Below are positions 1 through 6,350 of a stretch of DNA of 12,102 bases, in pieces. Origin of the DNA: Nitrospirae bacterium GWC2_57_9. Lineage in GTDB: Bacteria; Nitrospirota; UBA9217. The stretch's first letter is position 1; each line of letters starts with the position of its first letter. The stretch is taken from NCBI GenBank assembly GCA_001805085.1, contig MHEA01000160.1:11373-23474 (forward strand), in the 5' to 3' direction. The translations under genes and the position numbers were made by a program. The notes under the pieces were generated by a model. It was not told the DNA's origin and ran no database searches. It worked only from the letters and a program-made list of their open reading frames with translations.

Positions 1-796
1 CGGAAAATGTCTGCCGCGCATCTGCATTGGAAACCACGATGTTCGACGGTATCGTTGTGCCGTCAGACAGTTCCACGCCCGCACAGGTTCCGTGATCCAG
101 CAGAATACGTTTTACTTCACAGGAACACTTCAGCTCGCCTCCGTACTCAGAAAAACGGGTTGCGAACGCGTCCGAAAGCAATTGCATTCCTCCGACGGGA
201 TAATAGCCCCCGTCGATAAGGAATTCACGAAAAATCTTGGCGCCGATAAATGCCGACAGAGACGTGGGTGGCAAACCGCAATTTCCTAATAAAGGGTACG
301 AGAGTACGGCCTTGAGTCTTCCATCTCTGAAATAACCGTCCAGGAGATCCTGGAACGTTCGTCTTCGCGCGAGGGCTAACGCTGCTGCGGGAGGATTTTC
401 AATAAAGGAAAAAAAATTCGTTATATTCCGGGCCTCACCAGGAAAAGCAGCCTGAAATTCAGAAACTGTACTGGTTCTCTCGGCATGAAATGAAATCCGA
501 CTGTGAGGCGTCAGGATGACGTCGGTCGGATCATGACGTGCGATCAGTATATCAATGTTCAGCTCATTGATAACTTGCCTGGCGAGACCACCGTCCCGAT
601 AGCCGCCGAATGAATGGGCCGCGGCATCGAACAAAAAATTTTTTCTCTTGAACGATGCGCAGTATCCGCCGGGGCGGCTGTGCCGTTCCAGGATGAGTAC
701 GTTCATGCCGGCCTGCGCAAGATAACATCCGCACGTAAGGCCGCCGATGCCCGCTCCAACAATAACGGCGTCATAATCGGTATGTCCCCGAGACAT
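1..796 (-). CDS. FAD-dependent oxidoreductase, phytoene desaturase/CrtI-like, 3' end cut by window edge
   Basis: The frame is open from an ATG at 796 to the left edge, giving 265 visible residues; the C-terminus is missing. The N-terminus carries a Rossmann FAD-binding motif (VGAGIGGL, residues 13-20), then ILERHSRPGGYC at about 35-46, typical of the phytoene desaturase / carotenoid isomerase / retinol saturase superfamily. A second family-like stretch, GGYYPVGGMQLL, lies near residue 200. Family members desaturate, saturate or isomerise polyene chains using FAD. The start follows the radical SAM stop by 13 bases, with a good ribosome site (AAGAGGA) overlapping that stop, so the two genes are probably co-translated. 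The context of ketosynthases, dehydratase and ACP makes an acyl or polyene substrate more likely than a carotenoid; that is inference. The substrate cannot be read from the sequence, and a general NAD(P)/FAD amine-oxidase-like role is not excluded. Confidence 0.85.
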   Translation of the reverse strand, partial: MSRGHTDYDAVIVGAGIGGLTCGCYLAQAGMNVLILERHSRPGGYCASFKRKNFLFDAAAHSFGGYRDGGLARQVINELNIDILIARHDPTDVILTPHSRISFHAERTSTVSEFQAAFPGEARNITNFFSFIENPPAAALALARRRTFQDLLDGYFRDGRLKAVLSYPLLGNCGLPPTSLSAFIGAKIFREFLIDGGYYPVGGMQLLSDAFATRFSEYGGELKCSCEVKRILLDHGTCAGVELSDGTTIPSNIVVSNADARQTFS

Positions 797-809
797 CGAA
801 ATAATCCTC

Positions 810-2114
810 TTACCTGCGCTGAGATTTTGTCAGATGTTCGGCTTTTTGATATAAGGAGGGGAAGGTCGCCAGGTACTCGCGATAATCAGCGTCTTTATAA
901 AACTCGTTCCAAAGATACAAAAAACCGTCGAGCAGTTTTTCTTCTGTAAGAACCCTGGGCTTGAAGACAACGTTTGCACAGTTATATTTTTTCCAATTAA
1001 TGGGATTTATCAGGCGGTTCTCCTCGATCAGTTGGTGCCAGAACGGCGTATTCGGGAAGGGTGTTGCGATGAAGAACTCTGCTGTTTTAATCTTGGCCTG
1101 TTCGCAGAATTCCAGTATCCGATCAAACTGTTCTTCGCCGACAAAATCATAGCCCACACTAAAAGAACCAAAAAAACGTATTCCGCGGTCTTCCAATGCA
1201 GCGACGAGATCCGTACATTTGTCCCAGATCGCCTTGTTCTTTTGATAGAACATCTTGCTGTAGGCGTCACTTGCAAAAACAACGTACATGTTTTTGCATC
1301 CCGCTCCTGCCAGGGCATTTAAAAATTTTGCGTCCCTGTTCATGGCCGGAGAACCGGACAAAAACATGCTCACCCGGTAGTCTTTGATCCTGTCACAGAG
1401 TTCCAGCATATATGTATTGATCGATTCCCTGTTCCACGTGATTACATCATCGGTTATATAGAACTCCTTGCCGGATAACCTGCGGATTTCTTCTGCTACT
1501 GCGTCTATCGGCCGAAAGCGTATCTCTCGTCCTTGATAGATCGGGATATTGCACCAACCGCAGTTGTAAGGGCATCCGCGGGTGATTGAAACCAGTGATG
1601 CATGCCAGTCGTATTTCGTTTCATCAAAAACAGCAAGCTTGGGACTGGATATTTCATTTGGAGAAGGACATTGGCGGGCTTTATACAACGGCTTTAATTG
1701 TCCGTTTTGGAAATCGTGAACAATATTCTGCCATAAGGTGTCCGCTTCCCCAATGCATAAACTAGTGCAATGTCGGGACGCCTCGTCCGGGATCATGGAA
1801 GGGTGCATCCCTCCCGCGACAACGGTCTTGCCTCTCCGCATGAACTCATCGCCGATCTCATAGGCATAACCGGCTTGCGGTGTAAAATAACTGACTGCGA
1901 TCAGATCAGAATCGTCATCGAAATTTATTTCTTCGATATTCTGGTCCTGCACATGCCACACTATGTCATCCGGAGTCAGCCCGGCCAGTATGGGTATGCC
2001 TAATGCGGGGGGCATCCGGAATGACCAGATTGCAGCGATAGCCGGCATCTGGGCAAGGTCGGGGTAGGTATCAAGAAACTTATCGAATTTTGGATATATG
2101 AACTTTATCTTCAC
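810..2114 (-). CDS. B12-binding-type radical SAM enzyme
   Basis: This 434-residue protein starts at a GTG (KIKFIYPKF follows); no in-frame alternative start lies upstream. The N-terminal half (about 1-150) looks like the cobalamin-binding Rossmann domain of class B radical SAM proteins, with VQDQNIEEI at 55-63, GGMHPS at 101-106 and IGEAD at 121-125. The radical SAM core then carries the iron-sulfur motif C181-x3-C185-x2-C188 (GCPYNCGWC), which would bind a 4Fe-4S cluster and SAM. Related enzymes (BchE, HpnP/HpnJ types) catalyse methylations, cyclisations and rearrangements on unactivated carbons of lipids and pigments. It sits between the ACP gene and a CrtI-like oxidoreductase, suggesting a late chain-modifying step. 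Base composition is visibly more AT-rich than the ketosynthase block upstream. Whether cobalamin is truly bound is unknown, because these families often lack the classical DxHxxG motif. Confidence 0.88.
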   Translation of the reverse strand: MKIKFIYPKFDKFLDTYPDLAQMPAIAAIWSFRMPPALGIPILAGLTPDDIVWHVQDQNIEEINFDDDSDLIAVSYFTPQAGYAYEIGDEFMRRGKTVVAGGMHPSMIPDEASRHCTSLCIGEADTLWQNIVHDFQNGQLKPLYKARQCPSPNEISSPKLAVFDETKYDWHASLVSITRGCPYNCGWCNIPIYQGREIRFRPIDAVAEEIRRLSGKEFYITDDVITWNRESINTYMLELCDRIKDYRVSMFLSGSPAMNRDAKFLNALAGAGCKNMYVVFASDAYSKMFYQKNKAIWDKCTDLVAALEDRGIRFFGSFSVGYDFVGEEQFDRILEFCEQAKIKTAEFFIATPFPNTPFWHQLIEENRLINPINWKKYNCANVVFKPRVLTEEKLLDGFLYLWNEFYKDADYREYLATFPSLYQKAEHLTKSQRR

Positions 2115-2164
2115 GGTAATCCAGACGGTACGTTCAAGATGAACATGGTCAGAGCGGAGTTGCG

Positions 2165-2189
2165 GCTGCGGTTTCAGATTGGCCGCAGC
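2165..2189 (-). other. Stem-loop between ACP and radical SAM genes
   Basis: A perfect 7-bp inverted repeat (GCTGCGG / CCGCAGC, 11-base loop) lies in the 129-base gap between the ACP stop and the radical SAM start, the only sizeable gap inside the operon. A smaller 5-bp hairpin (TCAGC / GCTGA) lies just upstream in the transcript, at about 2201-2219. No U-tract follows, so a classical intrinsic terminator is unlikely. An mRNA processing or stability element that adjusts the ratio of ACP to downstream enzymes is possible, by inference. Confidence 0.4.
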
Positions 2190-2243
2190 TATCAGCCTGT
2201 CCCAAGCTGAAAAGTGATCGTATTGTTTTTGAACCGGGACTTA

Positions 2244-2489
2244 CTAAGCCTTCACCAGCAGCTTTTCTACGAGGTCAACAGCCTGCCTCACCGAGACGAT
2301 CTTCGGGACATCCTCATCGCGTATTGAAACGTGGAATTTTTTCTCGATCGCCACAGTAATCTCGATTGTTTTGATCGAGTCTACCTCAAGGTCTTTAGCA
2401 ATGTTTGTATCAGGGGTTATATCCGATTCTTCGAATCCCGTAACATCAGCAATGATGGCAATGATCTCTTTTCCAATGTCCTGTCCCAT
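2244..2489 (-). CDS. Acyl carrier protein
   Basis: This 81-residue acidic protein has the length and helical pattern of a stand-alone acyl carrier protein. The phosphopantetheine attachment serine is S38 in LEVDSIKTIEI (residues 34-44). Most ACPs have DSLD at this place; here it is DSIK, so the second-helix recognition surface is altered. That is common in ACPs dedicated to polyketide, aryl polyene or other secondary lines rather than primary fatty acid synthesis. The ATG start has a good ribosome site (AAGGAG) about 11 bases upstream, just after the stop codon of the ketosynthase gene, 15 bases away. It would hold the growing chain for the ketosynthase pair, reductase and dehydratase encoded upstream. 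No phosphopantetheinyl transferase is seen in this window. Confidence 0.93.
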   Translation of the reverse strand: MGQDIGKEIIAIIADVTGFEESDITPDTNIAKDLEVDSIKTIEITVAIEKKFHVSIRDEDVPKIVSVRQAVDLVEKLLVKA

Positions 2490-2504
2490 TCGAGTGAGCG
2501 CTCC

Positions 2505-3713
2505 TTAAAGAGTAAATTTTTTAAAAACAACAGAGGCGTTGTTGCCTCCAAATGCATACGAATTATTCAGCGCCACCGCCACCCGCTGCTTTCGCGACCG
2601 ATTCGGCACGCAATCGATATCGCATTCCGGATCAGGGGTTTCAAAGTTAACGGTGGGCGGAATGATGTCGTGCTGTACGACGAGCGCGCAGGCAACAGCC
2701 TCGAGCGCCGAAGCAGCTCCCATGGTATGGCCGAGCATGGATTTAATGGAACTGACCGGGATGTCCCGGTACCGTTGCTCGAACACTTCTTTAATCGCAG
2801 CGCATTCTGCGCGATCGTTCGCCCGCGTTCCTGTGCCATGTGCACTAATATAGTCAACTTCAGCCGTTGTGACGCCCGAATGCTCCAGAGCACTCTTCAT
2901 GCATTGTACAATTCCCGCTACCGACGCATTCGTCATATGATGCGCATCGCAACTCAGGCCGTAGCCCGCTATCTCGGCGTATATTGCGGCGCCGCGTTTC
3001 ACGGCATGTTCCAGGTCTTCAAGGATGAGCATCCCTGCGCCTTCCCCGGGGATCATCCCTTTTCTGTTCAGATCAAAAGGCTGACACTTATCAGGGGCCA
3101 CCGCCGAGAACTGATTGAATCCGGTGTATTCTATCCGGGAAATGCCGTCGGAAGCCCCGGCAATCATGATATCGGCCCGGTTCAGACGGATCTGATCATA
3201 GGCATAGGCAATCGCATAATTGCCTGCCGAGCACGCGGTCGTGACCATGAAATGCGGGCCCTCGCAGCCGAATTCCGCGGCAACTGCTGATGCCGCTGCA
3301 TGCGGCGGCATCTGGACGAACAGGTCCCTGTCCGCATCCCGATTGGCAACGAGCGCATTGTCCACCTCTTCGATCGCTTGAGCCGCACCGAGCGTAGTGC
3401 CGTGAGAAACCCCAACCCCTATGCCGGAGAGCTGATCAGAAGTGAAACAAGCGTCTGCAACAGCAAGCCTGGCCGATGCGACAGCCATTTGCGTCGCCCG
3501 GTTCATGGTTCTCAGGCGATCCCGCTGCAGGAACTGCTCGGAGTTGAAGTCCTTTACTTCGCCGGCATTATGAGTGAAATGTCGCGACGTATCGAACGCG
3601 GAGACCGGGCTGATCCCGCTTTTTCCCTCGAGGAGACTCCGCCAGAAGGCATCCTTGCCGATGCCGATCGAGGATATGGCACCGAGGCCGGTTATGACGA
3701 CTCGTTTATTCAT
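2505..3713 (-). CDS. Beta-ketoacyl-ACP synthase, FabF/KAS II-like, intact active site
   Basis: This 402-residue condensing enzyme of the thiolase fold would extend an ACP-bound chain by decarboxylative condensation with malonyl-ACP. The Cys-His-His triad is complete: C161 in TTACSAGNY, H292 in SAHGTGT and H329 in KSMLGHT, with K324 conserved. The C-terminal NNSYAFGGNNAS glycine-rich loop is typical of KAS II. The start was placed at the ATG at 3713 (MNKRVVITGLGA), which gives the usual family N-terminus; an ATG further upstream, at 3815, would add 34 unrelated residues lying inside the dehydratase gene. The chosen start overlaps the end of the dehydratase gene by 8 bases, so translation is probably coupled. 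It is paired with a degenerate ketosynthase two genes upstream, as in KS-alpha/KS-beta systems. It is probably not the housekeeping fabF, because the whole neighbourhood is a dedicated line. Confidence 0.93.
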   Translation of the reverse strand: MNKRVVITGLGAISSIGIGKDAFWRSLLEGKSGISPVSAFDTSRHFTHNAGEVKDFNSEQFLQRDRLRTMNRATQMAVASARLAVADACFTSDQLSGIGVGVSHGTTLGAAQAIEEVDNALVANRDADRDLFVQMPPHAAASAVAAEFGCEGPHFMVTTACSAGNYAIAYAYDQIRLNRADIMIAGASDGISRIEYTGFNQFSAVAPDKCQPFDLNRKGMIPGEGAGMLILEDLEHAVKRGAAIYAEIAGYGLSCDAHHMTNASVAGIVQCMKSALEHSGVTTAEVDYISAHGTGTRANDRAECAAIKEVFEQRYRDIPVSSIKSMLGHTMGAASALEAVACALVVQHDIIPPTVNFETPDPECDIDCVPNRSRKQRVAVALNNSYAFGGNNASVVFKKFTL

Positions 3714-4146
3714 GCTTGACGCTGAATACCAGCTCCGCTTCGGAAATTTTTTTGTCATCGACGAATGCTTCGCCGGACACAAAGGCACCCGTTGCCAGTA
3801 TCTTGACATTGACAACCTTGATCTTCAGCTGGTCACCGGGAACGGCAGGGTGGAGGAAGCGCGCCTTGACCGATCCGAAATAGTAAATGGGGCTCTTTTC
3901 TCCGGTTGTGTTCGTGTTCGAGACCGCGAACAGGATGATGGCGGTTTGTGCCATCGCCTCGAGGATCAGCGCCCCGGGCAAAATCGCCTTGTCCGGGAAA
4001 TGACCCAAAAAGACTATGTCATTGCCGGAGATGTTTTTGACCGCTATTGCCGATTTTCCCGGTTCCAGTTCCAGAACCTTGTCAACCATCAGGAAGGGGA
4101 ACCGCTGAGGGACAAGCCTCTTTACCTCTTCAAAGTCGAGCTGCAT
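3706..4146 (-). CDS. FabZ-type 3-hydroxyacyl-ACP dehydratase
   Basis: This 146-residue single hot-dog domain protein has the usual FabZ length. It would dehydrate 3-hydroxyacyl-ACP to trans-2-enoyl-ACP. The catalytic pair is present: H49 in LGHFPDKAILPG and E63 in LILEAMAQT, with the standard 14-residue spacing. The N-terminal family motif is PQRFPFLMVDKV (13-24), with Gln where most FabZ proteins have His (PHRYPFLLVDRV). The ATG has a purine-rich site (AGGGGG) 5 bases upstream and lies 9 bases after the stop of the upstream ketosynthase-like gene; the 3' end overlaps the next ketosynthase by 8 bases. No enoyl reductase is seen in the window. If none acts on this line, repeated cycles would leave double bonds and give a polyene. 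That last step is inference. Confidence 0.9.
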   Translation of the reverse strand: MQLDFEEVKRLVPQRFPFLMVDKVLELEPGKSAIAVKNISGNDIVFLGHFPDKAILPGALILEAMAQTAIILFAVSNTNTTGEKSPIYYFGSVKARFLHPAVPGDQLKIKVVNVKILATGAFVSGEAFVDDKKISEAELVFSVKHE

Positions 4147-4155
4147 CCACGCCCC

Positions 4156-5385
4156 CTATCTTCCCAGTATGACTGCGCTGTTCGCGCCGTAAGGATCTGC
4201 CGCCACCACCAGTACATGACGAAGGTGAGCTTCCCGGGCAGGGCCGGGCACACAATCGAGATCGCAGTCGGGATCCTTATCCCGATAGTTCGCTGTGGGA
4301 GGAATCAGATCCCTCTGGAGCGCACCTACTGCGGCTGCGAGGGCCATTGCTCCGGACGCGGAATAGCTTTCTCCGATCATGGATTTTATGGAACTGACCG
4401 GCATCTTCCGGCAATGCTGCCCGAATACCTGTTTCAGTACCTTCGTTTCCATCCGGTCGAGACCCCTGGTCGAATTTGCCGCTGAGCAGACATAATCGAT
4501 GTCTTCGGGAGTGAGAGAAGCATTCCTGAGCGCGTTTTGAATAGCCGTTGCCAATCCCCGGCCCGCGCTATCGAAGCTGCCGTCCGCGAAGGGATCGAAG
4601 CAATTGCCGCAGCCCAGCACTTTGGCAAGGACATTCGTTCCGCGGGTCGCTGCCTGCTCCTCGCGTTCGAGGACCAGCACAGCAGCTCCTTCGCCGGGGA
4701 TGATGCCGTTCCTTCTTGCATCGAAGGGGCAGGAGAGGGCGGGGCCGCCGGCGCCGGACAGGTAGCCCAGATGATGGAAGTACAGGAACGTCTCTTCGCA
4801 GAGCTCCTCAACGCCGCCGGCAACAGCACTGTCAGCCCTGTTCGTCTTGATGAAATCCGCAGCATAGGAGACGGCATCGAGTCCGGCGCAAAAGCCGGTC
4901 GAGATCGTGGTGTTAAAACCCTTGATCCTGAACCGGATGGATACCTGGCTGGCGGGAGAGTTCAGTACCGTGTTCGGAAAGTGAGAGGGATTGACCGCAC
5001 GGGGACCCTCGATCAGCCCGGACCGATCGAACTGAGAAATACTGTGCAGACTGCCGTAGGTGGCGCCCACGGAGACGCCGGTGGCATGGGTGCTCTCTTC
5101 CGTGATTGTAAGCCCGCTGTCCTCGAGCGCCATTTTTGCGGCACTGCAGAGCAGCCTGGTGCTCCTGTCCAGGTCGCGCAGTCCTTTCTTGCCGAGGATA
5201 GGGAGCGGGTCAAAATCGGTGATCTCTCCCGCAACAGCAAGAGGATAGGGTGCGGCATCAAAAAGGGTGATCGGCCGGATCCCGCTCGTTCCCCGGAATA
5301 GTGCTTCCCAATAGGCATCTCTGCCCGCTCCAACCGGAGAGACCACGCCGACGCCGGTGATTGCTATGTCCCCGTTGGTTCGCAC
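4156..5385 (-). CDS. Degenerate ketosynthase (KS-beta / chain-length-factor-like)
   Basis: This 409-residue protein has the full KAS II fold signature (ITGVGVVSPVGAGRDAYW at the N-terminus, PFDARRNGIIPGEGAA at 220-235) but a broken triad. The nucleophile position keeps C166 (STGFCAGLDA). The first catalytic His is A303 (SAANSTRG in place of SAHGTGTR) and the second is E339 (KSMIGES in place of KSMLGHT). K334 is retained. Losing both His residues should abolish normal malonyl condensation. It therefore most likely forms a heterodimer with the intact ketosynthase downstream, as chain-length factors do in type II polyketide and aryl polyene systems, though classical factors replace the Cys instead. 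The start is a GTG directly abutting the fabG stop codon, with GGAGGT 12 bases upstream inside fabG, so coupling is likely. A sequencing error is unlikely to explain two separate motif losses. Confidence 0.88.
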   Translation of the reverse strand: MRTNGDIAITGVGVVSPVGAGRDAYWEALFRGTSGIRPITLFDAAPYPLAVAGEITDFDPLPILGKKGLRDLDRSTRLLCSAAKMALEDSGLTITEESTHATGVSVGATYGSLHSISQFDRSGLIEGPRAVNPSHFPNTVLNSPASQVSIRFRIKGFNTTISTGFCAGLDAVSYAADFIKTNRADSAVAGGVEELCEETFLYFHHLGYLSGAGGPALSCPFDARRNGIIPGEGAAVLVLEREEQAATRGTNVLAKVLGCGNCFDPFADGSFDSAGRGLATAIQNALRNASLTPEDIDYVCSAANSTRGLDRMETKVLKQVFGQHCRKMPVSSIKSMIGESYSASGAMALAAAVGALQRDLIPPTANYRDKDPDCDLDCVPGPAREAHLRHVLVVAADPYGANSAVILGR

Positions 5386-6156
5386 TTAGATGCCCAGACC
5401 TCCATCAAGTTGGATCGTCTGCCCGGTAATATACCGCGAACGATCGCTCAGGAGGAACAGAACGGCCATGGCCACCTCTTCGGCGGTGCCGAACCTGCCG
5501 AGCGGAACCATGCCGAGAAAGCGTTCGCGGTTCTTCTCGCCCAGGCCGGCCGTCATTTCGGTTTCGATAAAGCCGGGTGCCACGGCATTGACCCGGATAT
5601 TGTAAGGCGCCACCTCTCTTGCCAGGGACTTCGTAAAACCGATCACTCCCGCCTTTGCTGCCGCGTAATTGACCTGTCCCGGGAGCGGGTGCACCCCGCT
5701 CACTGAAGAGATATTCACGATGTTCCCGCTTTTTTGCTTCAGAAAAGTGATGATGCAGGCACGGGTGGCGTTGAAAACGCCGGTGAGGTTGGTATCAACA
5801 ACATCGGACCAGTCCTCCCTGCTCATCATCATAAGCGACCGGTCCCTGGTTATGCCCGCGTTGTTGACAAGGATGTCGATATTGCCAAAAGTGTTCTTTA
5901 TTTCTTCGACCAGCGTCTTCGCCCCGTCAAAGTCCCGGGCATCGCGCTGAACCGCCAATGCCCTGCGACCGAGAGAGCGAACTTCCTGAACCAGGGATTC
6001 CGCAGGCGCGTGATCCTTGGAGTAGGTAAAAGCGCAGTCCGCTCCGGCCCTGGAGAGGGCGAGAACGATCGCACGGCCGATACCTCTCGATCCACCCGTC
6101 ACTATCGCAATCTTGTTCAGAAGCAATGATGAGTTCAGACCCGCCCCCCTGAGCAC
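5386..6156 (-). CDS. FabG-type 3-oxoacyl-ACP reductase (short-chain dehydrogenase)
   Basis: A short-chain dehydrogenase that would reduce the 3-oxoacyl-ACP made by the ketosynthase, using NADPH. The cofactor motif TGGSRGIG starts at residue 20, NNAG lies at 98-101, and the catalytic set is N123, S151, Y164 and K168 (NYAAAK). The C-terminus ITGQTIQLDGGLGI is typical of FabG. It is the first gene of the operon, and its stop codon touches the GTG of the next gene. The start is uncertain. The GTG at 6156 gives 256 residues, about ten more than usual, and has no visible ribosome site. AGGGGGG lies just inside the frame, before a CTG at 6138 and a TTG at 6126, either of which would give a more typical N-terminus. 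It is dedicated to this cluster by context; primary fatty acid synthesis cannot be excluded. Confidence 0.9.
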   Translation of the reverse strand: MLRGAGLNSSLLLNKIAIVTGGSRGIGRAIVLALSRAGADCAFTYSKDHAPAESLVQEVRSLGRRALAVQRDARDFDGAKTLVEEIKNTFGNIDILVNNAGITRDRSLMMMSREDWSDVVDTNLTGVFNATRACIITFLKQKSGNIVNISSVSGVHPLPGQVNYAAAKAGVIGFTKSLAREVAPYNIRVNAVAPGFIETEMTAGLGEKNRERFLGMVPLGRFGTAEEVAMAVLFLLSDRSRYITGQTIQLDGGLGI

Positions 6157-6198
6157 TTGTGACGTGCGTGAATGCCGGTTCCGGCGCTATCATTTTTA

Positions 6199-6227
6199 TT
6201 TATAGCATGTTCCCCGGCTGTTTACAA
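6199..6227 (-). promoter_or_regulatory. Probable sigma70-type promoter of the fabG-to-oxidoreductase operon
   Basis: On the minus strand TTGTAA (6222-6227, 4 of 6 to the -35 consensus) is followed by a 17-base spacer and TATAAA (6199-6204, 5 of 6 to the -10), preceded by TGC as in extended -10 promoters. Transcription would start near 6192, about 36 bases before the outermost fabG start. No operator is obvious; a short palindrome (GCCGGAACCGGC) lies between the predicted start site and the gene. Confidence 0.6.
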
Positions 6228-6268
6228 TATGCAATTGCCGGTGATGGACCCCGGAAAGAAAGAATGCG

Positions 6269-6350
6269 GGCCGAGCAGGTTATGCATCGGCCAGCCTGCA
6301 TTTTTCGAACCTCCGCCCTCTGATCTTCCCTGAATATCCGGAGCTCAGGG
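6269..6350 (-). terminator. Weak candidate terminator region after the methyltransferase
   Basis: Two inverted repeats follow the methyltransferase on its strand. CCCTGA / TCAGGG (6 bp, 11-base loop, 6328-6350) includes the stop codon. GGCCGA / TCGGCC (6 bp, 12-base loop, 6269-6292) is followed shortly by a pyrimidine stretch with runs of T. Neither is a textbook GC-stem plus U-tract, so read-through into the fabG operon is possible. Confidence 0.3.

Noticed and set aside
2331..3290. Plus-strand open frame of 319 codons
   Set aside because: It lies opposite the ketosynthase and ACP genes, whose motifs are clear on the minus strand, and it has no family-like features; it is a shadow of GC-rich coding sequence.
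3574..4485. Plus-strand open frame of 303 codons
   Set aside because: It is antisense to FabZ and the ketosynthases, with arginine- and cysteine-rich nonsense composition.
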